Source of the DNA: Paralichthys olivaceus
Lineage: Eukaryota > Chordata > Actinopteri > Pleuronectiformes > Paralichthyidae
NCBI RefSeq assembly: GCF_024713975.1
Contig: NC_091099.1
Location: 16,969,501-17,033,500 of the forward strand
DNA: 64,000 nucleotides
Direction: 5' to 3'
In this document: piece after piece, positions 14,301-24,700 of the stretch
Position numbering within the stretch: the stretch's first letter is position 1
How the letters are laid out: every line of letters starts with the position of its first letter
Notes under the pieces: generated by a model
Told to the model about the DNA's origin: nothing
The model's input: only the letters and a program-made list of their open reading frames with translations
The model's database searches: none
Made by a program: the position numbers and the translations under genes

Positions 14301-17300
14301 ACATTTGTGGTTCTACCTTTGAATGCCACATGCTGGTGATTACAATCTATGCATTTCGAGATCATGTATCTTTTAACCCCTAAACAACTGGTGCCCTGTC
14401 GTTCAGTGGTTAAGACGCTCATTGTGAACCACCAGGCTCACAAGGTTTAGTCCGACTGGATCATTTGTTACATCTCTCTCTCATTTCACAGAATTTCTTC
14501 CAGCTTTGAAGAGTCTCCTTGGAAATCCTGTGTACGTCATCTACTTATGTGTGACCATCATTCAGTTCAACTCTCTCATCGGGATGGTCACCTACAAACC
14601 CAAGTACATTGAGCAACATTACGGCCAGTCAGCATCCAAAGCCAATTTTCTCATGGGTAAGCAGACTGTTTTGATAATTCATGATGTTTGTCTTGTTTCA
14701 TGATGGTCATATGGTCATTTTCATCTTGTCAGATAAAAGTTTGTTTCTTGAGCTTTCGATTATGTTTTATGCTCCAGTTACAACATCCCAAATGCTACAG
14801 GTTTTTGATATAAACCAAGTTTGGACATGTTGTTCCTCCCAGCCAGTGGTGGATCAAGTTTTTTTTAAAGACAAGGCCATAAAGGGGCCATGATTTATAC
14901 AGACGGGACAGTTACATGTCTAACATCCATGCAGAATTCCTGATTCAATAAGCTCCACATTTAAGTCATTCCTTGTTCACTGTAAGCTTTATAACTTTAA
15001 ATGTATTTTGAAAATTATTCCTTGTTTAAACTGTCAAATTTATTGTTAGTTTTGTTTGTAAGTATATTTTAAACATATATTTCAGGGGCTGATCAGATTT
15101 CAGCTGATGCCCGGGCCCCCTTGACAAAATAAACAGTTTTTATCTTTCACAACATCATTTAATTTAACATGAAACATGAACAACTACGTTGAAATGAATG
15201 AGCAGTAAAACTTTGACCCTTTTTGGCTGGTGGCTCATTTTGCTTGAAGATCTTTTCTGACCCCTGACTCCTTTTAAGAAAGCATTGTGTTCTGCCGTTT
15301 GGTCAGGCATGATCAACATCCCGGCTGTGGCCCTCGGGATGTTCTCCGGAGGGGTCATCATGAAGAAGTACAAGCTGGGTATCATGGGAGCCGCTAAATT
15401 TGCCTTCGGGACTTCACTGTTGGGCTACTTCCTGTCACTCTTTTTCTTCGCCATGGGCTGTGATAACTCCAAGGTTGCAGGGATCACTGTGTCATACACT
15501 GGGTATGTGATGTGTGTGTATCTGTCATTTCTAGAGTCATTGATTACAGCTAGCACGATTTGGTGCAGGAACATTTTACTTAAGAAAAAGTACAAATAAA
15601 CAGAAAAACATCTACTCAAGTAAAGGTAGGCTACAAATTCAATTTCTACTTGGGTAAATTATTATAATTATAATAATCATCATACTTGTGTGAGTGTATC
15701 CTATTCTATAATGCTTTAAATCTACGTGTAAGCAGAGGCCTCTTATCCCAAGTTAGTGATGCTGCTGCAGCTGCTCTCACTAAAGAAGATGGGGTCTAAC
15801 AGCACCTGCCTGCTCTGATTGGATCAATGGACCAATCCTCCTCCCGCTGTTGTTACTTATAAAAAACACGATGCATTATTAAAATGTAGTGGAGAAGAAA
15901 GTACAGATATTTGCTGATACATGTAGTAGAGTAAAAATGCAAAGTACCTGAAAGTAAATCTACGTATGTAAAGATACATGATTTACTCAGGTAGAGTAAT
16001 GAAGTAAATGTACTTTGTTACAGCCGTCCACTGCCTTCTGTATTATGTTGTTGAGTCTCTTCTGTGTCTCATGTTCCATGAACAGTAAAGACGCCTTGGC
16101 TCACTTGTGCAGTCAATAATATATGTATTTTCTTATCATGTCGTCACATGCAGAGCAGAAGGTTTGTCTCATCAGGAGCGCTCTCTCTTCTCCGACTGTA
16201 ATTTGGATTGCTTGTGCTCAGGAAGAGAGTGGGACCCGGTGTGTGGAGAGAACGGGATCACATACGTGTCCCCATGCTTGGCTGGGTGCACCTCGTCCTC
16301 TGGCTCTGGGAGAAACATGGTCAGACACACAACACTGTCATCATTACACATCTATTGTTACTTACACCAAGGAGGTTATGTTCTCCTCCCTGTCCTTTTG
16401 TTTGTTTGTTTGTGTGCAAGATTACACAACAGCTACTGAACAGATTTCCACAAAACTTGTAAGGATGAGGTATCGGTCAGGGAAGAACCATTAAAATTTT
16501 ACTGATCTGGATCAGGGGGTGGATCCATGATCACTTTCTTTATCACTGTAAGACAGGGCGTTTTTCAACATTTCAACTATTCACCATTTTCCAAGGGAAT
16601 AACTGATGAGTTGTTTCAATGTCTGTGGGGAATTCGCGCTTTACTGAGTGCCAGTGTAGCTCTTTGTTTCATTACTGGAAAACACACATATTTAGATTGC
16701 TGCTGTTTCTGCTGCAGTTTTTTCACATGATACAATTTGTTTCTACTGATGTCTAAACACATTTACGTTAAGTGTTTCCTGCTCATCTATCACTGATATC
16801 AATTTGTTTTTCCTCTCTGTTTTAGGTTTTCGACAATTGTAGGTGTATGGCTGTGGCTAACCCCCAGCCGGGAAATCAGACGGTCACTCTGGGCCAGTGT
16901 CCGCGCGGGGACAGCTGTGACAAAATCTTCCCATACTTCCTGGCTCTGTCCGTCCTCAGCTCGTTCTTTATCTCTCTCGGGGGAACACCAGGCTATATGC
17001 TTCTCATCAGGTCTCTCTACATCCTCTTATCGGCTAAAAAGAATCACTACATTATCCTCACATGCATTCTGTGTTTTGAACCAGTGCATTGACAGATTTT
17101 ACTCTCTGCTGTTATCAGGAGAATACTTTATGATACAGTGTCATTGATGGATATGCTGGGGTCAGGTAGAGCTAGGGGTGCTGACATTAAATCCATGTAA
17201 TACTGTTATATTTAATGCAGTACAATGTTTGTAATTTCTTTCAAATATTTGGACATTCATAACAGTCTTGGAGTCATATTAAATTAACTTTTACTGGTTT

Positions 17301-18497
17301 TCTTATTCACATTCTACATATGTGAATTGGAAAGGCCACACAGAAAATGGGTGGACAATAAAGGAAATTAAAAGTTTCAATGATTTGTTAAGTTAAGCTT
17401 TTTTCTTGTACCTGCAGAATTTAGATGTTTACATTACAGATTCATTTTCCTCTTTTATTCTTAAAGCAACTTATCAATATATTGCTCACACCCACAATAA
17501 AAATGTAAACAATTGCCCGTTGTCAGGATGAAGAGTTAAGTCTTTGTTAACGCCTCTGTTTTGTTTCTGTAGGTTCATTAAACCTGAGCTGAAATCACTT
17601 GCACTTGGGATCCACACACTGGCCACTCGCACACTCGGTGAGAACCATTCAACCATTGTACATTTGAAAGCAAATCATTACTTTTTATATTGTAACCCGG
17701 TATTTGCCATTGATTTGAAGTAACAAGTTATTTTAAATTGTACAACAGCTGGAATACCTGCCCCTATATACTTTGGAGCAGTAATCGACACAACATGCCT
17801 CAAATGGGGATACAAGCTGTGTGGAGGAAGAGGAGCATGTAGAATATATAACACTGCAGCTTACAGGTAAATCAAACTTGGTGCACAGCATCGATTGGGA
17901 ATCCTTTTAAACTCACAGGAAAATATAACTACACAGGCACTAATGTGAGCTCATTAACAAAATAAAAAGTAGAGGGACGACTGCTATTCTCAAATATTTA
18001 TAAAAGATATAGAACAAAACATAAGTTCACCACTAGAGTGGTGCCAGAGGGAAGGTCATGTTAGTTTGAGAATATTTCAGAGGCTGTTTTAAAAAAACAA
18101 AAGATCTTTTGTTTACCTTGTTTTTTATTTTTTTAATAAAATTAGATTAGATTCATTTAATTAGCTTGGACATAATTAGACTCATGGAAACTAATTTCAA
18201 GTGATTTGTAGTTTGACTCAGATATGAGAATTTGAAAAACCACCCTAACAGTCATTCATGTGTTTTGGCAGGATAGTGTACCTGGGCCTGGCTCTGGGAT
18301 TGAGGACTGTCTCCTTCTTCTTTTGTATTTTGGGTTTTGCACTCTTCAAAAGACATATTAAGAGGGAGGAGAAAAGCGCCCTGACCAATGGGAACGCAGA
18401 GATGGAGTCCCTAAGGAAAGAGGAAAACAGCTCCACACACTGTGAGCAATTTGTTCTGGCCTTGGACTGCAGTCCTGACAGAGAAACTCGCTTGTGA
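5302..18497 (+). CDS. slco1c1: OATP1C1-type solute carrier organic anion transporter, 14 coding exons, 701 aa
   Basis: This is a plasma-membrane organic anion transporter. The OATP1C1 family carries thyroxine and conjugated steroids, notably at brain barriers. Coding exons: 5302-5394, 9765-9906, 10874-11006, 11162-11283, 11769-11915, 12213-12311, 13467-13715, 14492-14656, 15307-15502, 16154-16319, 16826-17010, 17573-17637, 17749-17866, 18272-18497. All have GT/AG borders and the phases join without a break to 701 residues (human OATP1C1 is about 712). Residue landmarks: the OATP signature with D254-x-R-W and GAWW at 259-262; the Kazal-like extracellular loop with ten cysteines starting at C464; and a C-terminal ETRL that fits a class I PDZ ligand. 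Hydrophobic segments fit the 12-helix fold. The ATG at 5302 gives a 31-residue exon ending NLK, matching the SLCO1 pattern before the first helix. OATP1C1 fits better than other SLCO1 members from overall residue matches such as YKPKYIEQ and LKWGYK; subfamily assignment is by recall. Confidence 0.93.
6290..6490 (+). repeat. interspersed repeat family C (intron 1)
   Basis: Contains 'gtcgacacatctccacttcc', 'gtaggagttggaatt' and 'actgcagccaatcacaaggtgg', a combination I recognise from many fish genomes. The related copy at 11325-11665 reads in the other orientation. Probably a non-autonomous DNA element. Confidence 0.6.
7535..7780 (+). repeat. interspersed repeat rich in 'caaatcacaa' motifs (intron 1)
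   Basis: Begins with 'ggtggtcctggagtgcaaat' followed by repeated CAAATCACAA units. It continues with complementary TTTGTTGTTG / TTGTGATTTG units, so the two halves can pair. This fold-back layout and its wording are familiar from fish non-autonomous DNA transposons. The exact family is not identified. Confidence 0.55.
8695..9135 (+). repeat. composite fish interspersed repeat (intron 1)
   Basis: The first part, 'aaaggttcagtgtgtagaat' with 'agtgacatcaagtggtg', is one widely dispersed fish repeat. The following 'atatctcaaaaacgccttga' with 'cttcaaatttggtacaaatg' is another. A diverged head of the second type appears at the right edge of the window (63940-64000). No coding content. Confidence 0.6.
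9655..9692. repeat. (TA)n-rich simple repeat (intron 1)
   Basis: Imperfect run of TA dinucleotides about 75-110 bases before the exon 2 acceptor at 9764. Confidence 0.75.
11325..11665 (-). repeat. interspersed repeat family C (intron 4)
   Basis: Contains 'gatggacaacatgatggctc', 'ccctggtggctggctgcagt', 'aaccctgcctcctccatg' and, at the far end, 'gagacgtgtcatcc' with 'tatatacagtctgtgg'. These are the reverse-oriented equivalents of the element at 6290-6490. It fills most of the 485-bp intron between exons 4 and 5. Confidence 0.6.
12490..12760. mobile_element. MITE-like fold-back element in slco1c1 intron 6
   Basis: A 36-bp block at 12490-12525 ('ggttatgttgtaaccttggt' onward) is the near-perfect reverse complement of 12684-12718 (35 bp). 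Next to each lies a direct repeat: 12530-12561 and 12726-12759 both carry 'tctccactc' then 'ttacatattccatatgta'. The structure has inverted and direct repeats but no coding sequence, so it fits a non-autonomous DNA transposon or palindromic repeat. True ends are uncertain and may extend to about 13060. Confidence 0.65.
14391..14470 (+). repeat. possible tRNA-derived SINE relic (intron 7)
   Basis: 'gtcgttcagtggttaagacg' resembles a Pol III A box. The later 'ggtttagtccgactgg' lies at the spacing expected for a B box. The body and tail are too decayed to assign, and it is not a functional tRNA. Confidence 0.3.
14840..15130 (+). repeat. interspersed repeat family B (intron 8)
   Basis: Starts with 'cagccagtggtggatcaag', continues 'aaggccataaaggggccatg' and ends with 'ggggctgatcagatttcagc' and a C-rich tail. 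A shorter copy lies at 2640-2830. Familiar fish dispersed repeat, family name unknown to me. Confidence 0.6.
15570..16030 (+). repeat. AAGTA-rich interspersed repeat (intron 9)
   Basis: Dense in AAGTA/TACTT words: 'attttacttaagaaaaagta' near the left end and 'gaagtaaatgtactttgtta' near the right, with 'gtggagaagaaagtacagat' inside. The element at 58630-59005 shares these words. The edges are partly complementary, suggesting a fold-back DNA element. Confidence 0.65.
16365..16620 (+). repeat. interspersed repeat family A, copy 3 (forward, intron 10)
   Basis: Begins 'caccaaggaggttatgttct', then a GTTT run, 'gattacacaacagctactga' and 'cagggggtggatccatgatc'. It ends near 'ccaagggaataactgatgag'. 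It follows the exon 10 donor by about 45 bases and lacks the tail section of the family. Confidence 0.75.
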
Positions 18498-19514
18498 GCT
18501 TCAGGACAACCTCTTCATCTCCTCTGAATCAGCTCCAGGGAGCAGCACCTCAGGTGTGCAGAGGAACACACACTGCGGACGCATTTCAGAGCACACGATA
18601 TAAAGTATAGTACAGGATTTGTTTAAACATACGATTACGGACAAAGAACCACTTTATAAACATGCTATTTCAGGAATGTATGCATTTATGTTTGTTTTTC
18701 ATGAATTTAACGCTTTTGTAGAAAAAACTAATGTAATTGTGCTTCATGTAATATATTTGTCTTTTTTTTAATGATAAAACTTGACGGTTAAAATGTTCGC
18801 TTTCACTTCAGCAGAGATTCCTGTGTTAAACAGACCCGCAGACTGTTTCTGTGGCACATCAGCCGGAATAACTGGGAGTGAAGCTGCACTGAGACAAAGT
18901 TGGTGTTTGAATCTTAGAACGAATGAGGTCAGTAACCTGATCAAAGCAACAGAGGAGCAGCTGCCCACTGAAAGATTTTATGTTGAGGCCAAACAATCAG
19001 TCATGATGTCATATATATCAGTCTTGTAGAAGAACCGCTGTTTCATTACAATTTGTGGCTTCAGCAGTCAAACTTATCTCTATGAGAGGGAGAAGTCATG
19101 TCTGCTGGTGAGGACTGTGATAGACAGCTTCAGAACAAGTGTGTGTGTGTCGAGCTTTGGATGAGTTTTGCAGCATTGATTTACAAACCCTTTCACATGT
19201 ACTGTACCTGACTGCACATTGTATAATATTTGTACAGTAGCCACCAGTGTGCCTCGTCATTACGGAGCGTCTTGCATTTTGTTTTCAAAATGTAATCTTA
19301 TGTTGTGTCTGTGTGGTGTCAGCCTTTTTTCTGCACGACCGTGGGGAACTCAAAGTCAGGGTTTGCTGTTTGTTTTCAATGTACATACTGTATACTAATG
19401 TAACAAAAAATTACCAAAAAAAGTAGGAAAAAACAGAACAGTCACATTTTCCTGTATGTTTGCAGGAAGATCTACTTGTAGGAAACTTAATAAAGCTGAA
19501 AAACAGATGCAAAC
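18498..19514 (+). other. slco1c1: slco1c1 3' untranslated region
   Basis: About 1 kb between the TGA at 18495-18497 and the polyadenylation signal. An 82-codon frame at 18781-19029 has no recognisable similarity and is taken as chance. The sequence is otherwise repeat-free until the family A copy that starts right after the signal. Confidence 0.6.
19489..19494 (+). terminator. slco1c1: polyadenylation signal AATAAA for slco1c1
   Basis: Canonical AATAAA about 1 kb after the stop codon, in the context 'gaaacttaataaagctg'. Cleavage is expected 10-25 bases on, close to where repeat family A copy 4 begins. Confidence 0.6.
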
Positions 19515-19797
19515 ACAACTCAGTAGAGTGCACACCTCTGCAAATTCACTGAGAAATCAACGAAAATGTTTAAAAGCGCCCTATCTCACTGTGTTAAAGA
19601 AAGTGAAGAAAAATCCTGGATCTGCCCCCTGATCCAGAACCACAGCAAACTTTAATGAATTCTTTCCTGATCTATGCTTCAGCCCTCTACTAAGCTTTGT
19701 GGTAATCTGTCCAGTAGTTTTCTACAAACAAACAAACATGCAAACCAATGAACAACTGGACACGGGTTAAAACATAACCTGCTTGGCAGAGTTAATC
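19515..19797 (-). repeat. interspersed repeat family A, copy 4 (reverse)
   Basis: Starts 'aactcagtagagtgcacacc' and includes 'cctggatctgccccctgatc' and an ACAAACAAACA block. It ends near 'aaaacataacctgcttggca'. It lies between the polyadenylation signals of slco1c1 and bcap29. Confidence 0.75.
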
Positions 19798-19842
19798 ATA
19801 TCACTGATCTTTTATAAGAATAAAACCTGCTTTTGTCCAGCT

Positions 19843-19848
19843 TTTATT
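19843..19848 (-). terminator. bcap29: polyadenylation signal for bcap29 (reverse AATAAA)
   Basis: TTTATT on the plus strand reads AATAAA on the minus strand, about 400 bases after the bcap29 stop codon at 20244. No closer signal was seen. The assignment is by position only. Confidence 0.45.
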
Positions 19849-20243
19849 TATCAAAACTTTTAATTGATAAAAATCATGATACATGTTTCAGTATGGTAAG
19901 GTGGTACGGGGTTATTAATTATTATTAAATATTAGTATTTCTGATAAGCATGAGACCCTGAGGTAATATTAGAAGATATTTTCCCTTCATTTGTTGTGTG
20001 AGTGAATAGATGTTAGAGCAACATTAAAAAAATACATTTGGTACGTTCAGCATTTTTTTAATACATTCAATCCAAGTCTTTTTCCTCTAAACTGCAGCCT
20101 GCGCTTAATGCTGAAGATTCAAACTTGCCTCAGCTCAGATATGAAGGTAAATGAAAGTGCAACTCAAATATGGTGAGCTACTGTATACAGCACATAGTTG
20201 TAATGAGAAGACAGAGGAGAAACAACTTTGACCCTTCCTGTGG

Positions 20244-22234
20244 TTACTGATCCTTTTTGTCTTCTGCACTCTGGAGATTCTGTGGATCAAATAAAGGATA
20301 GTAAAAAAAAAAACATTTGTAGAATCAGTATACAATTTTGTATTTCAGTATTTGTGACTGTGTATTTGCATGTATGTACACCTGTTTGTGTTACCTGGAG
20401 TTGATGGTGTTCCCTCAGTAGTCGGTCATACTCTTGTGCCAGACCTTTCGCCTGCCTCTTCATGGCTTCTACTTCAGCGTCAGACTTGTGCACGGCTGCA
20501 GGCACAAACAGTCCCACGTCTATAAATTGCTCTGTAAGCAGTATGCTGCATATACAAGATGTGACCCGCAGTGGTTCAGGCTTTTTATGAATAATTTTTT
20601 GCATCAACACTGCTTTGCTTTGTGAAACGTATATATAACTGCAGAGCGATTACTCACCCTCCTCTGCAGCCTTCAGTTGACCTGCCAGCTCCTCCACCTC
20701 CAGCCTCAGTTGTTGGTTTTTTGATGACATGGAGTTTTCCTCATCCAGGAGCGCCTGAGCACAAAGGCTTTTTTCTAATGACTGAGCTTAAATGGTTTAT
20801 ATGAACAGCCAAAAACAGAGTACATACAAAGTAGAAACCATATCGTAACAAGACTGAGCTACTGCTTACAGAACATTAAATCAGTGGACATGACCCACAA
20901 CACTTCAACCTTTGTGGATGATAAGTGATGTTAGACCAGTAAGTGCCTATTGGAGGACAAATTAATATATTAACTTTTCGTCATCAAGCTCTGATAAACT
21001 GTAATTCTCACTTGTTTGAGCATCAGGTTGTCATCCTGGTGCTGCTTGGCCGCTTTCACTGCATTGTCCATCTGCGCCTGAAGGCCTGCACTGCTCTCCA
21101 CTGTGACAGCAGCCTGGTTTAGCAAGGTGACAACCCGGCGCAAGATGCTGTGATGAGATCACGGGACGGGGAAACAGAGGAAGTAGAAGAAATTAAATGC
21201 AGGACGTGAAATGCAAAAGGGTAAATAAGAAAATATTCTTTTGTGCAGAACGTTAAAGTGATGTTCATTCTTGTTTTCTGAATGGATGTGCAGATAAATA
21301 ACACTGACAGCCAGAGGAAGAGAGAGAAGCCAGACATGTAGAGGTTCCTCTGGCCTCTGAACAGCTTCATGAGCACATGGTCGTGCAAATTGGGGTTCAC
21401 GCTGGCGTCTTGTATGGGCTCGGGCCCAGAATACTTCCTCACCTCTCGGAAGGCATCTGAGAGTGAGACAAGAGACAGAAGACATTATCGCTGCTGCTTG
21501 ACACACAACATGTCGGCATTGTTAGTATTATTAGTCTGTGTCACCAACCACAGCAGATTGTCCCTGACTCACAACAGACTGCTTACCAATGAAGAGAACA
21601 ATGAGAACCATGATCATAGTAAAGAAGCATCTGTTCCAATATGGTGATAACCAGTTCCATATTCTCCAGCTGAAAACCAAACGCCATCTGAGAAAGTAGG
21701 TCAAAAGGACACTGTGAGTGAAGCTGCTGCCATACCAAACAGCAGATCCAGGATGTTGTCTCACTCTGCTGGTGATTTGTGGGAACTGCGTTTTTCAGTA
21801 CGCTCCTGTTTGCCAGATCTGGGCCAAACCAAACCACAGCAAAACCACGACAGCCAAAGGTGGCCCTAATTTGGTTTGTGCTATTTGGACCCTATTCACC
21901 ATTCACAACATGGGGCACTCTAGGTTCACATCCAGATAACGATTGCCAAAAAGGGCCCACATGTTTTGTTGGGATATTTATGCCACGTTAGGCTCACATC
22001 CATTTTGTCTGGTTCATAGAAGTGCCACATCATTGCTGAAAGTGGCCCACACCTGTATGCTATATGAGAAATTTGATTGAGACCATGAGTTGTGTTATTG
22101 ACTTCAGATGATGTTGTGGGTTTGTGCATTAAACTACATTACCTTCGTGCTGATATGAAGGGTATGCACAGGAGAAGGTTGACTGCTATCTCTCCATAGA
22201 GGAAGAGAGCCACAGCCGTCCACTGCAGAGTCAT
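20244..22234 (-). CDS. bcap29: B-cell receptor-associated protein 29 (BAP29), 7 coding exons, 236 aa
   Basis: BAP29 is an ER membrane protein that pairs with BAP31 and helps sort and retain client membrane proteins. Coding exons on the minus strand: 22234-22143, 21687-21587, 21456-21309, 21147-21012, 20754-20658, 20495-20395, 20279-20244. All have GT/AG borders and phases that join to 236 residues (human BAP29 is 241). The start MTLQWTAVA matches the family N-terminus exactly in form. Three hydrophobic segments (roughly residues 7-27, 43-64, 105-125) are followed by a long polar helix with heptad character (coiled coil). The conserved stretch MKLFRGQRNLYMSGFSLF lies in exon 3. The chain ends KKDQ, a KKxx COPI-retrieval signal. 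It fits BAP29 better than BAP31: the residues after the first helix (RRWR...WRIWNW) follow the BAP29 pattern, and I see no AAVD-type caspase site. Tail-to-tail with slco1c1. Confidence 0.92.
21800..22085 (+). repeat. interspersed repeat in bcap29 intron 1
   Basis: Opens with 'gccagatctgggccaaacca', followed by 'ggtttgtgctatttggaccc', 'aagggcccacatgttttg' and 'gccacgttaggctcacatcc'. I recognise this string of motifs as a fish dispersed repeat. It occupies most of the 455-bp intron. Confidence 0.6.
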
Positions 22235-22686
22235 TGTTATTCTGAGAATATACACAAATTGTATTATTACTATGTGTAATATGACAAACCAGCCATGAAG
22301 TAATGTTAACAATTTCACTTTCAGACTTAACCTGCAATTATCACACATTTATTTTTCCATGATTAAATCAAAATTTATACAAGTAGTAGTGAATATCAAA
22401 GTGAAAAACCTATATATGTATATTCCTTTTCACCATTTGCCTATTAAACAGTGTATTTTCTATGCTACTATATGAAATGCAACTTTACATCGTGGATTAA
22501 CATTCTGAGCACACACACTCACACACACACACCCACACTGTTTCTGTTTCTGTTTCAAACAACTGAAAATCTGCAGTAATCATGCTTAGTCTCTAAATCT
22601 ATCCTGACTCTTCAGCAGCTTTTGTTCTCATTTTGTTTAAGAGGTGGTCAATCTGTTCTGACGGATGAATAGAGTTGTTGTCTTAC

Positions 22687-22800
22687 CAGGAAAAGTTGAG
22701 CGAGCAGAAGAATGGGAAAGTCCAGACATGCGCACACAAGAGCTCTTGCACACAGTCACAACAGCTGCTGGGGACCATCAGAGGACCTGCAGCCCTAAAT
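22687..22800 (-). promoter_or_regulatory. bcap29: bcap29 5' UTR exon and promoter zone
   Basis: On the minus strand 'tttcctg' is followed by the donor GTAAGAC, whose GT is at 22686-22685. The first coding exon has its own acceptor TTCTCAG just before 22241, leaving 7 UTR bases ahead of the ATG at 22234. A non-coding first exon ending at 22687 is therefore likely. Its upstream limit and the transcription start are not determined. Confidence 0.45.
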
Positions 22801-22892
22801 AAAACTCTTCTGTCGTTGATCAGCCCCTTTGGACCCCAACGTCCACAAGAACCAAGTGTTTTATTTTCAGTCTAATGAATAACGTATTACTG

Positions 22893-22927
22893 CAAGATTT
22901 AAATTTTAAATTTAAATTTAAATTAAT
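22893..22927. repeat. (AAATTT)n simple repeat
   Basis: Tandem AAATTT units, self-complementary, just upstream of the bcap29 first exon. Confidence 0.8.
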
Positions 22928-23261
22928 CAATTGGAGCAGTTCTTTCCCCCATGTGTGTCTGTGTGTGAGTATGTCTGTTGGTGCCTTCTCACATTTCGTG
23001 TCATGGTACAATAATAGTCCTGTGAGAAGAGACACTCACTGAATTTTTAAAATTCTAAGATATCATGTTTTAAATTTAAATCAAAGGTTAACACTGAAAT
23101 AAACCAAGGCGATCTAACACTTTCCATATCTCTTTGCATATGTTGACTTTTCTGGCCATTTCATCTACAATGCAAGTGAAACCCATGTCCACAAGGTGGC
23201 AATGTTATCTAATTATATAACAGTAAGGTCAGGCAATAGAGGGTCCACTGTGCTTATACTG

Positions 23262-23311
23262 TAGATGTAGACATAGATATAGACATAGATATATAGATAT
23301 AGATATAGACA
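23262..23311. repeat. AGACATAGATAT minisatellite
   Basis: Tandem 'agacatagatat' and 'tagata' units with small variations over about 50 bases. Confidence 0.8.
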
Positions 23312-24700
23312 AGACAACTTTATCCATACAGACCTTTCAAGATAGAATGTGATTCAAAGTGCTTAACAAAGAAAAGGAAAAAATAATAAATCAAAGACAT
23401 AAAAACAGGACATCAGAGAAACATTAAAATTACATCTAAAAGACAATAAAACAGGGCGATTCAAAGTGATTTACAGAGGCATAGAATTATTTAAAAGATT
23501 TCATGTAAGACATTAGAACACATTAAAATTGTATTAGATTGCTATAAAACCAGCAGCAAAAACAAGAAAATAAACTGTTTAAGATTAAAAGAGATTGTGT
23601 ACATAGTGTATTAGTGAGCAGACAATAATGTTTTAAACCCACATTTAAATAAACTGACAGTTTTAGCAAAACCCTAGGTATTCAGGAAGCTTGTTCCTCA
23701 GGTGAGGAGCATTGGATTAAAAGCGACTTGCTTGGTGCGATATGCTGTAGATGCTTCATAACCTTTTATATACATCTATGTTCATAACAGTAGATCAATG
23801 ACCATTTAGTGGTTTAAAGACAAGGAACAGATTAAAATTGTTATCATTTGACAGAAGAAGTCAATGCTGTGACTTAAGGACAAGTGTTAAGTTTTCCTGA
23901 ATCTTATTTTCTGCTATGGTTCAAAGGTTATTTAATAATGACTAATGTTTTTAATCCAGCAGCACATCACCCCTACCCTCAAACATCTGCACTAGCTCCC
24001 CATCAAATATCGGATAACCTTCAAACTTCTCCTCCTCACCTATAAATCTCTGCATGCAGTATTTAACCGACCTCCTTCATGTTCACCACCCCTCACGGAA
24101 CCTGCGGTCTGCTGACCTGGGTCTCCTCACCATCCCCCGCACAAGTAGGCGCACCTTTGGGAACCGTGCCATCAGTGTGGCAGCTCCCACTCTGTGGAAC
24201 TCGCTCCCACTGACTCTGCACCAAGCACAAACACTGGACTGTTTCAAATCTATGCTGAAGAGGCACTTGTTCTTGCAGGCTTTTGCCTGCTAATTTTTGG
24301 TTGTCTTTGTCTGTTGGTGTTTTCTATTGTTATTATTGTAAAGCGTCCTTGGTTGTCCTGAAAGGCGCTATATAAATCTAAGTTATTATTATTATTATTA
24401 TTAATGTTTTTACATGTAGCATATCCATGCATTGATTTGAATTCACTTGAAAATGTTAGGGACTGTAATCACCTGGTGACACTGTTATGCAGAGTTGTTT
24501 GTCATCTGCATCATTTTTGGTAAGAGATGTAATTTTCCATAACCTCAACAAGAGGGAGTATGTAGATGTAAATAGAAGAGGCCTGAGAATGGACCCTTGA
24601 GGAACACCAAATATAAGCTTTGCACAGTACCAGAAAGTCCAACACTGTTTTATGTTTTATGGGCATCTGAGATCTGCAAAGACAAAAGTATTTGATGCAT
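23312..24700 (+). repeat. older interspersed repeat split by a LINE insertion
   Basis: The left part (23312-23953) contains 'tttcaagatagaatg', 'gattcaaagtgctta', 'aggaagcttgttcctcaggt'. The right part (24413-24700) contains 'gaatggacccttgaggaaca'. In other fish genomes I recall these motifs as pieces of one dispersed repeat. Here they are separated by an L2 fragment with a target-site duplication, so the outer element is older. Confidence 0.5.
23954..24401 (+). mobile_element. 5'-truncated L2-clade LINE (ORF2 tail and 3' UTR)
   Basis: The translated sequence matches the C-terminal end of L2-type ORF2. Frame one has 'YRITFKLLLLTYKSLHAVF', then a shift to the frame carrying 'NRAISVAAPTLWNSLPL' and 'FKSMLKRHLF'. 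So the protein is broken and inactive. The 3' end 'aaaggcgctatataaat' followed by (ATT)n is the usual L2 tail. The flanks carry the same 11 bases, TAATGTTTTTA, at 23943-23953 and 24402-24412, consistent with a target-site duplication. Confidence 0.8.

Noticed and set aside
16107..16494. Overlapping frames of 84-123 codons at slco1c1 exon 10
   Set aside because: Only the frame joining exons 9 and 11 with the Kazal-like cysteines is real; the rest read through the donor at 16320 into the intron.
18781..19029. 82-codon frame in slco1c1 3' UTR
   Set aside because: Lies between stop codon and polyadenylation signal with no similarity to any protein I know.
24054..24293. 79-codon frame with protein-like sequence
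   Set aside because: It is the C-terminal tail of an L2-type LINE ORF2, frameshifted and truncated, not a host gene.
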